Source: Amorphophallus konjac
Lineage: Eukaryota; Streptophyta; Magnoliopsida; Alismatales; Araceae
NCBI GenBank assembly: GCA_022559845.1
Contig: CM040117.1
Coordinates: 82,844,559 to 82,908,558, forward strand
Reading direction: 5' to 3'
Length of the DNA: 64,000 nucleotides
The stretch's first letter is position 1. Every line of letters begins with the position of its first letter. The translations under genes were made by a program, and so were the position numbers. Below, piece after piece: positions 11,867-20,041 of this stretch. The notes under the pieces are model-generated. The model made no database searches and had not been told where the DNA came from. It worked only from the letters and a program-made list of their open reading frames with translations.

Positions 11867-11892
11867 ATTCACAGACTGTCCAAACGGGACAA

Positions 11893-11966
11893 TTCAAGAC
11901 TTTGAGGTAGATATATACATTCTCATAAATAAATGAGAACATACATATCAATCCCAAAGTCTTGAA
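11893..11966. ncRNA. miRNA-like hairpin, 34-nt arms with 6-nt loop (candidate only)
   Basis: The arm starting TTCAAGACTTTG at 11893 pairs with the arm ending CAAAGTCTTGAA at 11966. Both arms are 34 nt. Twelve bases pair without a break at the base and seven (TTCTCAT/ATGAGAA) next to the loop, with a few mismatches between. It lies just outside the longer foldback. Size and pairing resemble a plant miRNA precursor, but no expression or target evidence is available. Confidence 0.45.
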
Positions 11967-12004
11967 CGGGAAGGCACATTGACACGGTTTTAACGCGCTC
12001 TCCT

Positions 12005-12041
12005 GAGGTGCGTGTAATGTTAGGTCGCACCCACGCACCTC
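12005..12041. other. Small hairpin, 10-bp perfect stem
   Basis: GAGGTGCGTG at 12005-12014 is the exact reverse complement of CACGCACCTC at 12032-12041, with a 17-nt loop. It is the third foldback in 450 bp of the transposon 5' region. No function can be assigned. Confidence 0.6.
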
Positions 12042-12440
12042 AACTCACAGGGAATACCCCATGCATTTATATAACATAAAATTAAATAACAACGCAATTA
12101 TCATTATGCACATATCAAATTAAATAACACCCAAATTACAAAAATTTTCAAATGAATAACATCGAAGCAAAACAATCTACATTTTTGAGCTAAATTAACA
12201 TCAAATTTCTATTAAAATCAGATTTAAAATTATATTTACATGCAATTAAAATCCACAAAGTTTTAAATCACAAAACGAATTTTTTGGGTATTTACCTATT
12301 GCTATAGAGAATTCTGATTTCTTTGCATTTATCCACATCTTTGTATATATGTACTACTTAAGATATGTGGTCATTCCATTTCTCTATATCTTCTTATCAT
12401 CATAAGACAAGGTTCAAATGGGATCACTTTCAACCTCAGT
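12042..12440. other. AT-rich spacer without recognised feature
   Basis: This stretch is AT-rich and has no convincing reading frame or repeat. It separates the hairpin cluster from the GC-rich and captured sequences of the transposon 5' region. Confidence 0.4.
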
Positions 12441-12454
12441 GGAGCATGTACGGA

Positions 12455-12605
12455 TGCCCCTCCCACAAAGCTCCCCCTCCTCCCACCCGCCCTCCTGCTC
12501 CCACTGAGCTCCCCCCCACTGGAACCCTCTCGGATGCCCCTCCCCCCTCCCACGGAGCTCCCCGTCCCACCAAGCTCCACCCCCCTCCCACAGAGCTCCC
12601 CCCTC
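12455..12605. repeat. C-rich minisatellite (CTCCCACnGAGCTCCCC type)
   Basis: Several imperfect copies of a phrase containing CCTCCCAC, GAGCTCCCC and GGATGCCCCTCCC follow each other. The minus strand is correspondingly G-rich with repeated GGGAGG and GGGGAGCTC. The region borders the captured gene fragment and may mark a recombination joint. Frames crossing it encode only low-complexity Pro/Thr or Gly/Arg strings and are not genes. Confidence 0.75.
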
Positions 12606-12610
12606 TCCTC

Positions 12611-13050
12611 TGTATGCTGAACAGTCGAGCAAGATCCTACTTCAACTCATCATTGCCCGAAGACCGAGTGATATCTATTGATCTACCAATCAAAAAGCTG
12701 CTATCATTAGTGGAGTCACTAGAATTAAATGCCACATCTGGAACCCCAAAAGATTGAGAAACAATTGATGTTGAGAATTCTGCTTGAGTTTCCTTGGAGC
12801 CACTGGAATTGGAAATAATGTTGTTTGAAGTGAGATCAGTCTGATAGTCTTTGCCAGAGCTTATATTTTTTGCTAGTAAAGGATCACTAGGCATTGGTAT
12901 CCCAAGAGGGTTATCAATGTCAACTCCAAAAAGGACATTGTTTCTCGGATCAGAAGTTGGAACTTCACTTTCCTGCATACCATCTGAACTAAAAATTAAT
13001 GATTGTTGATTGAATGAAGGTTCTTTGATGGTGTTCTTGTAAACTCTGGC
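12611..13050 (-). pseudogene. Captured fragment of an auxin response factor (ARF) gene inside the CACTA element
   Basis: Minus-strand translation reads ARVYKNTIKEPSF, then SDPRNNVLFGVDIDNPLG, PMPSDPLLAKNI, SQSFGVPDVAFNSSDS, GRSIDITRSSGNDELK, a TAG stop and DLARLFSIQ. This is the order found in the C-terminal part of ARF proteins (the ARF5/7/19-like activator type by my recollection). There a serine-rich region with an LFGV motif precedes the PB1 dimerisation domain, which opens GRSIDI...YDELKQDLAR. The stretch that should precede GRSIDI is missing. The glutamine codon of ELKQDL has become TAG, and homology fades soon after. It is therefore a dead, rearranged copy. The minus strand is also the direction of transposon transcription, so the fragment could be carried in element transcripts. 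The left edge abuts the C-rich minisatellite. Confidence 0.8.
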
Positions 13051-13640
13051 TATTTATTGCGTTTAGAATGTCACATGCCCAGGAAAGGAAAAATACAGCT
13101 ATCATCAAGTTCTGTCCGGGGCAAGACTAGGAACATGTGTAGCATTTCACACAAGCGATTTATTTTTTTAAAAAAAATAACCTGTGTATCGTTAAACTAA
13201 ACCCATGGTTGTTCAGTCCAAATCAGTCTCCGTGGGTCCGACGAGTCTCCCCAGTCTAATTCAGTCCAAATTAATCAGGAAGAAGCTACCCAGGGAGATC
13301 CCAAGTGATGTGAAATTGTTCACAGTGGCCAATTTGGGCAGGGAGTGAGACGGTCACTTAGGCCACGGGTCCAAATTATCTATGACTCCGTTACGTGGAG
13401 TTTGGCTGGATTTGTGGGGATGAGTTTTAAAATTCTACTCATTAAAATATCTGACATCTCTATCATTTTAATCAAATGTAGTATTAAGATCTTGACTTAT
13501 GCGCCCTGATAGATTTTTGGAGGAGAATAAGACATGTTCAAACTGAGTCTATTTTCGGAATTTGCGATATCTCACTCCAACGAGTTTTTAGATAGATTCT
13601 ACAAATTAAAATACATCCACCTAATGTTCAAACTAGATTT
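13051..13640. other. Unassigned stretch between the captured gene fragment and the 95-bp repeats
   Basis: No long frame, no LTR end and no clear repeat was found. It could include intron sequence belonging to the captured ARF fragment: the bases before the fragment on the minus strand (CAATAAATAG) could be a splice acceptor. That remains a guess. Confidence 0.3.
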
Positions 13641-13662
13641 TACAAGAACAGCATCATAATGA

Positions 13663-14110
13663 GAGGGGGAGAGGGGCCACGGACAGGGGAAGAGAGGGCA
13701 GTGGAGGGGGTGGGGGAGGGCGGCCAGAGGGAGTGAGAGGGAGAGGGAGTGAGGGAGCCGGACAGGGGAGAGAGGGCAGTGGAGGGGGTGGGGGAGGGCG
13801 GCCAGAGGGAGTGAGGGAGCGCGAGAGGGGAGAGGGAGAGGGAGTGAGGGAGCCGGACAGGGGAGAGAGGGCAGTGGAGGGGGTGGGGGAGGGCGGCCAG
13901 AGGGAGTGAGGGAGCGCGAGAGGGGAGAGGGAGAGGGAGTGAGGGAGCCGGACAGGGGAGAGAGGGCAGTGGAGGGGGTGGGGGAGGGCGGCCAGAGGGA
14001 GTGAGGGAGCGCGAGAGGGGAGAGGGAGAGGGAGTGAGGGAGCCGGACAGGGGAGAGGGAGAGGGATTGAGGGAGGGGAACATGATCGGGAGAGAGAGAG
14101 GGAGAGCGAG
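13663..14110. repeat. G-rich 95-bp tandem repeat, about four copies
   Basis: GCCGGACAGG recurs at 13757, 13852, 13947 and 14042, a period of 95 bp. Each unit contains GTGGAGGGGGTGGGGGAGGG on the plus strand, four closely spaced G-runs that meet the usual G-quadruplex pattern. The copies are almost identical, so the array is recent. All minus-strand frames across it encode Ser/Pro/Leu repeats and should not be called genes. Confidence 0.92.
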
Positions 14111-14212
14111 GCCACTTACCGCGGGTTTTTTGCATGAAAATTATTGTTAGACGTGAATTTGTAAAAAAAAAATTACTCGTGAAAATACATTAATAGTTAT
14201 ATCACTCTGTAT

Positions 14213-14733
14213 TAAGGGCTGTCAATGGGCCGGGCCTGGGCTGAGCTTAAGTTGACCCGGCCCGAGCCCGACTTGTTAATATTAAGCTCGAGCTCGGGCT
14301 GGGCCCGATATTATTTAAAAAATATAAAGCCCGACTAAGGCTTGGCTCGGCCCGACAACGTAAATAGAAAAATAAAAAAAATAAAAATTAATATATTTAA
14401 TAATATAAAGTTTATAATCTCACTAAATTAATTAACAAATTGATATTAATTACATAATTTATGTGAAAAGAGAGTTTTAAATTTTCTAAGTAAGTAAAAT
14501 AACATAATTTTAATTAAATAATTTTTAAATTTTAAAGTGGGAATAAAAAAAGAGAACGGGCCAGGCCGGCCCGCGGGTCAAACTCAAAGCTCGAGCCCGA
14601 CCCGCGGGTCTAGTCGGGCCGGGCTTTTAGGTCCGACTAAAAACCCGCGGGCCGAAAAAAATCTTGTGGCCCGGCCCGAAATCAAGCCAAACCCGAGGGC
14701 CTGTCGGATCGGCCTGCCCCATTGACAGCCCTA
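14213..14733. mobile_element. Non-autonomous hAT-like element nested in the CACTA 5' region
   Basis: The element begins TAAGGGCTGTCAATGGGCC and ends CCCCATTGACAGCCCTA, an inverted repeat of about 14 bp. The flanks CTCTGTAT (14205-14212) and CTCTATAA (14734-14741) match at six of eight bases, as an aged 8-bp hAT target duplication would. Subterminal parts are full of GGCCCGGCCC-type sequence and the centre is AT-rich. It is 521 bp long and has no coding capacity. Short frames inside it are chance. Confidence 0.8.
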
Positions 14734-14884
14734 CTCTATAAACCCTAATTGTGCAAAAATGTCATTGTCGTAATTATTCGTTATTGCCCGAGAATCTAAC
14801 CATGATTAATTTTAACCAGACATTGAGAAAAAATTAACATATACCTAACTAAAATAAAATAAATAAATAAATAAAAATAATTTG

Positions 14885-15600
14885 TAACACCCTCCCCAAC
14901 CTCCCACCGAAATATGCCCCCACACTCACACCCCACCGTATGCTCCCCATCCCCGTCGGAGTTAAGCCCCCTCCACCACCCCACCCTGCCACTACAACCC
15001 CCCCTCCCCAGTCCCCACCAAGGTAAATCCCCCTCCATCACCCCACCTTGTAGTTGCAGCCCCCCTCCCTGCATGAGTAAGCCCCCCACACACCCCACAT
15101 CTATGCTGCCTCCTCCCGGTGGGAGTAAGCCCCCCACCAACCCTGTTTGACCCCCTCCCCACTGGAGTAGCCCCCACACCCTACCCCCCTCCCCGCTGAA
15201 GTTAGCCCCCCCCCACCCCCACACTGTGAGCCCCCCTCACCCACCAGAGTAACCCTGCCCCACCCTACCCCCTTCTCACCAGAGTAAGCCACCCCCACCC
15301 CCCACACTATATGAAACCCCCCTCCCCATCTGAGTATTCTCCCCAACCGACCCCCCCGTCCCCTCGCTGCCGGCCACCGCAGGAACCCCCTCCCCTTCCA
15401 AAACACCCGTCCCCTCATCGCCGGCCCCCCTCCCCTTCCCAAACCCCCATCCCCTCACCCCCGGCCGCCATGGGAACCCCCATCCCCTTCCCAACTGCCC
15501 TCCCCAACCGACCCCCCTCCCCTCGCCGCCAGCCGCCGCCACGGGAACGACGCCCCTCCTCTCCCCTTCCCCATCGACACCCCTCCCACACCCCCAGCGA
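14885..15600. repeat. C-rich degenerate repeat region (G-rich on the minus strand)
   Basis: The phrase GAGTAAGCCCCCCACC and relatives such as GGAGTTAAGCCCCCTCC recur about every 60 to 70 bp, together with long C runs. On the minus, transcribed strand this gives many G4-capable stretches, opposite in strand to the 95-bp array. Frames in this region are compositional artefacts. Confidence 0.8.
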
Positions 15601-15650
15601 GAACAAATGCAGGTTAAAAAAAAGACAGAGGGTGAGGGGGGACATACCGG

Positions 15651-15925
15651 CGGCGATCGTCTGAGCTTCGGCGAGGAAGGTGGGCACGGCTGCGAGCTAA
15701 CACGAATGGCGGTGGGCACGATAGCAAGGACGTCGACGTTGAGGATGGCGAGGATGGCGACGGTGGCTTCTGACGACTTTGCGGCTCCGGCGGCTCCGGC
15801 GGCGACGACCGGAAGCAGAGGGCAGAGGAGAAGGAGAGAGTGAGAGGGAGAGTGGGGGGGGTGGAAATGGGGTCGGGTGGAAGGGGTGGGAGGGAGGGGC
15901 CGACGGTGGCGGGAAAGGGGGAATT
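15651..15925 (-). other. Possible 5' leader exon of the CACTA transcript
   Basis: On the minus strand this stretch ends AAGCTCAGACGATCGCCGCCG and is followed by GTATGTCC, a good splice donor at 15649-15648. It lies directly inside the subterminal repeats, where CACTA promoters and untranslated first exons are expected. It is GC-rich, encodes a compositionally odd frame, and has no recognised domain. I infer a non-coding or short-coding first exon; a cDNA would decide. Confidence 0.35.
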
Positions 15926-16194
15926 TTGAGACGGAAATTTGGACGGAACTTATTTCCATCTGAAATTTCAGACGGATTACTTCCATCTGAATATCCGTCC
16001 TAAATTTATGACGGATATAAAGACGGAATATATTCCGTCTATAATTATAGACGGATCTTCAGAGCGAATGTAGTCTGTCGTTAATAGAGATGGAATTTGT
16101 GACAGAAACTAATCCGTCACAAATACAGACGGATATTAAGACGGAAAATATCAGTCTGAAATATCCGTATGAAATCTCGCTTTTTTTGGTAGTG
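15926..16194 (-). promoter_or_regulatory. CACTA 5' terminal inverted repeat and subterminal repeat region
   Basis: Motifs of the form GACGGA(T/A), ATCCGTC and AGACGGAT occur at least fifteen times in both orientations within 270 bp. The terminus CACTACCAAAAAAAGCG lies at 16178-16194. In En/Spm such subterminal repeats are binding sites for the TNPA protein and overlap the promoter. Here the motif is a likely binding site for the protein of the neighbouring gene at 214-7562. Confidence 0.85.
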
Positions 16195-16845
16195 AGATTT
16201 AACATCCATTTGAAATAGTTTAAAGTTTAAAGAGCAAGCGTAGGACAGTAAGATTCGGACTGCTTCAAGTCTAGCAAATGGTGCAAAAGACTCATCAAAG
16301 TCAATTCCCATCTCCTGGCTGTAACCCTTGGCCACAAGCCGAGCCTTATTCCTCACAATCAATCCCGCATCATTTAGCTTGTTTCTGAAAACCCAGCGAG
16401 TTCCAATAGTAGGATGGTTCTTAGGACGCTGCACGAGAGTCCACACCTCGTTTCTTTCAAATTGATGTAGCTCTTCATGCATCGCCTGAATCCAGGATTC
16501 ATCTTGAAGAGCTTCATGAATGTCCTTGGGCTCTACTTGAGAGAGTAGGGCCATCAGGTCCTCTTGTTCAACCTGCCTTAGAGAGGACCTAGTTTTCACC
16601 CCATCCTCCAGATTACCTATGATGTTCACAGTTGGATGATCCTTTAGAAATGTGGAGGAGCTGGGCAGATCAGGATGCTCCACTTGTGGTTCTTGTAGTG
16701 TCTCAATTGTAGGATCCTCATCTTCCTCATTTTTACTTGAAGTTGCCTTCCATGGCTCATCATTGGCTCTAACATTTGATGAGTTCTTAGGGTCTTCATC
16801 TGCATCCGAGATAGAAGAAATTTGCTTTGTGAGTTTTGACTCAGA
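16195..16845 (-). pseudogene. Copia element 1, end of integrase and N-terminal reverse transcriptase
   Basis: After the TAA at 16848 the same frame continues with an acidic linker, then [24 protein letters not shown] and [16 protein letters not shown]. It goes on to [21 protein letters not shown] sequence and [14 protein letters not shown]. This is the RVT_2 (copia RT) domain opening. The frame ends at MDVKS where the CACTA begins, so the catalytic YVDD part is absent from the window. Confidence 0.9.
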
Positions 16846-18144
16846 TTAATCAAAAATAACATGAGGACTTTCTTCAACAACTAAAGTCCTTTTATTGAAT
16901 AATCGATAAGCTCTAGAATTGAGTGCATAACCTAGAAAAATTCCTTTATCACTCTTTTCATCAAACTTACCCAGATTGGACTTACCATTGTTCAAGATAT
17001 AGCAAGGGCATCCAAAGGGTTTAAGATAAGAAATGTTTGACTTCTTACCCTTGTAGAGCTCATATGGAGTTTTCTTCAGAATGGGCCTTACCATTGCCCT
17101 GTTGATGATGTAGCATGCGGTACTTACCGCTTCAGCCCAAAAATACTTGGGTAGAGAATTCTCACTGAGCATGGTCTGGGCCATGTCTATCAACGTTCTA
17201 TTCTTTCGCTCTACTACTCCATTTTGCTGGGGCGTTCTTGGTGATGAAAAATTGTGTGTGTACCCCTGCTCTTCACAGAACATGCTGAATTCATGACTTT
17301 CAAATTCACCACCATGATCACGTTGGATTGTGGTGATGAGGTAACCCTTTTCATTCTGAATTTTTCTATAAAACACTTGAAACTCCGTCACGGCATCACT
17401 TTTATCAGTTAAAAACAGCACCCATGTGAATCTGGAGAAATCATCAACAATCACAAAGCCATAGGATTTTCCTCCTAGGCTAGATGTTTTAGTAGTACCA
17501 AAAAGATCAAGATGCAACAGTTCCAATGGCCTAGCGGAAGAAGCAATATTTTTGTTTTTGAATGAGATTCGTGTTTGCTTGCCTTTCGTGCAAGCTTCAC
17601 AGATATTATCGCTTTCAAATTTCAATTTGGGCAGACCTATCACCAAGTCATGTCTAGACAACTTAGAGATCACTCCAAAACTAGCATGACCTAGTCTGCG
17701 GTGCCATAGCAATGCATTCTCATGGTTGTTAGCTACCAAACACACATTATCAATTGAAACATCATGAAGATCAATGGTGTACACATTGTTGCTCCTTTTA
17801 CCAATGAATTTGATTTCATTTGAATTTTTGCACATGACAGAACAGTGAGTCATATCAAAAATAATCTTAAAACCCTCATCACATAATTGACTTATGCTCA
17901 ACAAATTATGATTCAAACCTTTCACCAGAAGGACATTTTCAATCAGAGTTTCAAAATTCTTACCTATGTCTCCAACTCCGATTATTTTACCTTTGTCCTT
18001 CCCGCCAAAAGCAACTAAGCCTCCTTCTTTTTCTTGCAGCTTGGAGAACACTTTCTTGTCCCCTGTCATATGCCTTGAGCAACCGCTATCTAGATACCAT
18101 TTGCTCCCCCTGGCTTCAAGACATATCTGCAAGAAGAAAAATTC
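16846..18144 (-). pseudogene. Copia element 1, protease and integrase
   Basis: The frame opens just after an in-frame TGA. It begins LQICLEARGSKWYLDSGCSRHMTG-like: the aspartic protease site DSG is intact. A GAG_pre-integrase zinc region follows (LLWHRRLGHASF, then CEACTKGKQ). The integrase core has LLHLDLFG, FVIVDDFSR, a changed IQRDHGGEFE and SPRTPQQNGVVERKNRT, so the D-D-E residues appear present. The C-terminal region reads KPFGCPCYILNNG and FLGYALNSRAYRLFN. It stops at TAA after SPHVIFD. No other lesion was seen, so this part is well preserved. Confidence 0.92.
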
Positions 18145-18258
18145 TCATGCAATTGTCTTTGGTACGCAAACCAGTTTGGGTCCATAGGAGTTAGTCCAAC
18201 TTCTTACGGGTGTTCTCTTCGTCCATGGAACATGATAGTTAGGTGTGCTTTGTCTAAA

Positions 18259-19977
18259 CTAGCAGTTGGAAATCATATGGCCAAATCTACCACAATGAAA
18301 GCAGTTAGCATGTGAAAAAGTTCTTTGATATCTGTGTGGTTTAGGCTGAGCATGTTGGGGTTTAGAGTTAGAACATGAAGCATGATTATCGTCCTTTCCA
18401 TGTATAAAGGATGTGGTGATCTTATGCTCAAAGGATTTTTTGTTTTGAGGTGTGTACCCCAAGCCTTCCTTTTGGAAATTGACTTTAACCCCCAATAGGT
18501 TATCCATGTTTTGTTTCCCCTTAACAAACTTAGTCAAGGTGAACTGAAGCTCAGCAACTCTTTCACCCAAAATCCCATTTCTCCTTTCGAGTTCTGAATT
18601 AGTGGATTTTAGAGTTTGTTCTTCAATTTTGATCCTTTCACATGCTTCCTCCATTTCGGTTATTTTGCATGATAGTTCCTTTTTGGTTTTATCACAGTCT
18701 GAGATTATTTGCAGTAGACTTTCCTTTTCTTCCGAAGCCTCAAACCATTCCTGTTCCAGTTTCTCAAATTTGGCATAGATATCTTCACGTGATGAATCAT
18801 CAAGTTTCTTTTTAAGAGCTTTATTTTCAGATCTGACTTTCTTGTACTTCGTGTACAACTTTTCATATTCAGATTTCCATTGTTCATTGGAAATGAATTC
18901 AGGGTTAGAATTTACCTCCGTGGATTCATCCTCATGTGCCATGAGGCACAAGCTTTCCACAAGTTCTTGAATATCTTCATCAGATGGTTCATCTTCTTCG
19001 TCGCTCCAAGTGGCGACCATAGCTTTGGGTTTATTGAAGTTATCCTTCTTGAATTTCTTCTTTAGATCTGGACATTCACCTCTCATGTGTCCAGGCTTCT
19101 TGCATTCGTAGCATATAATGCTACTTGGCTTGCTCGATTCGCCTTTAGTCTGCGTGGGCCTTCTTTGCCCTTTTCTAAAATTTCCTTGAAAGTTTCTCTT
19201 CTTCCTTAGAAATTTTCTCACTTGGCGAGTTATCATCGCCAATTCTTCCTCTTCATTGCTTCCGTCACTTGATTCACCTTCTTGAAATTCGTCATCAGAT
19301 TGATGAGCTTTCAGTCCAATGACCTTTTTCTTTTTGATGTATTCATTAACTGTTCTCTTTATATTTATCTCATAGCTCATGAGTGACCCTATGAGTTCAT
19401 CCAAAGTAAGAGTTGACAAGTTCTTTGAGTCTTCAATAACCGTGGCCTTTGTGTGCCAAGCTGACGGTAGGGACCTTAACACCTTCCTCACATGGTCGGA
19501 ATTTGAGTATTCCTTCCCGAGACTTTTGAGACCATTTGTGATTTCTGTTAGCCTTGCAAACATCTCGGAGATGGTTTCTTCAGGTTTCATTTTGAATAGC
19601 TCATAGTCAGTGACTAGGAGATTTGCCTTGGTTTCCTTGACCTGTGACGTTCCCTCGTATATGAGTCGCAGCTTGTCCCACATTTCTTTGGCTGAGCTGC
19701 ACATAGAAACACGAGAGAATTCATTAGGGTGTATCGCACATTGCATGATATTCATGGCATTAAAATTAGCAGTGCATTTCTTAATTTCCTCGGGTGTCCA
19801 TTTTTCTTCATCAGCCCCGAGTTTATGAGGACCCTTGTCCACAACTCTCCAAACCTCATACTCCTGAGCCCTCAGAAAAACATGCATTCTATTTTTCCAG
19901 TAGGAGTAGTTGGAACAGTCAAAAAATGGAGGACGGTTGATGGAATGACCCTCGGGTACCATACCCTTTTTTGCCAT
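18259..19977 (-). CDS. Copia element 1 Gag
   Basis: This is a 572-codon frame from ATG (MAKKGMVPEGHSINRPPFF). It starts 50 bp inside the primer-binding site, as expected for gag. The N-terminal UBN2-type capsid region includes YWKNRMHVFLRAQEYEVW, AKEMWDKLRLIYEG and LRSLPSAWHTKATVIEDS. Then come a CCHC zinc knuckle (CYECKKPGHMRGEC), an acidic stretch, a long coiled coil (EKLEQEWFEASEEKESLL onward) and a second knuckle (CFHCGRFGHMISNC) directly followed by TAG. The coiled coil is typical of large Gag proteins in SIRE-like copia elements. It is uninterrupted over its whole length. Confidence 0.93.
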   Translation of the reverse strand: MAKKGMVPEGHSINRPPFFDCSNYSYWKNRMHVFLRAQEYEVWRVVDKGPHKLGADEEKWTPEEIKKCTANFNAMNIMQCAIHPNEFSRVSMCSSAKEMWDKLRLIYEGTSQVKETKANLLVTDYELFKMKPEETISEMFARLTEITNGLKSLGKEYSNSDHVRKVLRSLPSAWHTKATVIEDSKNLSTLTLDELIGSLMSYEINIKRTVNEYIKKKKVIGLKAHQSDDEFQEGESSDGSNEEEELAMITRQVRKFLRKKRNFQGNFRKGQRRPTQTKGESSKPSSIICYECKKPGHMRGECPDLKKKFKKDNFNKPKAMVATWSDEEDEPSDEDIQELVESLCLMAHEDESTEVNSNPEFISNEQWKSEYEKLYTKYKKVRSENKALKKKLDDSSREDIYAKFEKLEQEWFEASEEKESLLQIISDCDKTKKELSCKITEMEEACERIKIEEQTLKSTNSELERRNGILGERVAELQFTLTKFVKGKQNMDNLLGVKVNFQKEGLGYTPQNKKSFEHKITTSFIHGKDDNHASCSNSKPQHAQPKPHRYQRTFSHANCFHCGRFGHMISNC

Positions 19978-20027
19978 TTAATCGGATCTTGCTCTAGATC
20001 GTTAGATCTCTGAAAGGAAGAGCCTTG

Positions 20028-20039
20028 GCTCTGATACCA
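20028..20039 (-). other. Primer-binding site of copia element 1 (initiator methionine tRNA)
   Basis: The minus strand reads TGGTATCAGAGC, the standard plant initiator-Met tRNA primer site. It begins two bases after the LTR end. It fixes the orientation and the LTR boundary at 20042. Confidence 0.95.
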
Positions 20040-20041
20040 AT

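Larger units (their letters stand above)
1..16194 (-). mobile_element. CACTA (En/Spm-type) DNA transposon, 5' terminus and body; 3' terminus before the window
   Basis: Read on the minus strand the element starts at 16194 with CACTACCAAAAAAAGCG, the terminal signature of CACTA transposons. About 270 bp of subterminal sequence rich in GACGGAT/ATCCGTC motifs follows inward. It contains the two gene types expected of an autonomous member, in the expected order and on one strand: a TNPD-type transposase (7688-11456) and a Transposase_24/TNPA-like gene (214-7562). The right flank, from 16195, is copia reverse transcriptase sequence cut in the middle of a conserved motif, so the CACTA inserted into the retrotransposon. 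The flanking triplet is TCT on the minus strand; the matching copy would lie before position 1 and cannot be checked. No CACTA terminus is seen at the left edge. The 5' region is unusually long (4.7 kb) because of captured and nested sequence. Confidence 0.93.

Noticed and set aside
13599..14135. Three overlapping minus-strand frames of Ser/Pro/Leu repeats
   Set aside because: They are products of the G-rich 95-bp tandem array in all three frames, with no domain.
15276..15986. A 236-codon minus-strand frame next to the CACTA terminus
   Set aside because: Pro/Arg/Gly-rich composition from C-rich DNA; a splice donor lies inside it. Better explained as untranslated leader.
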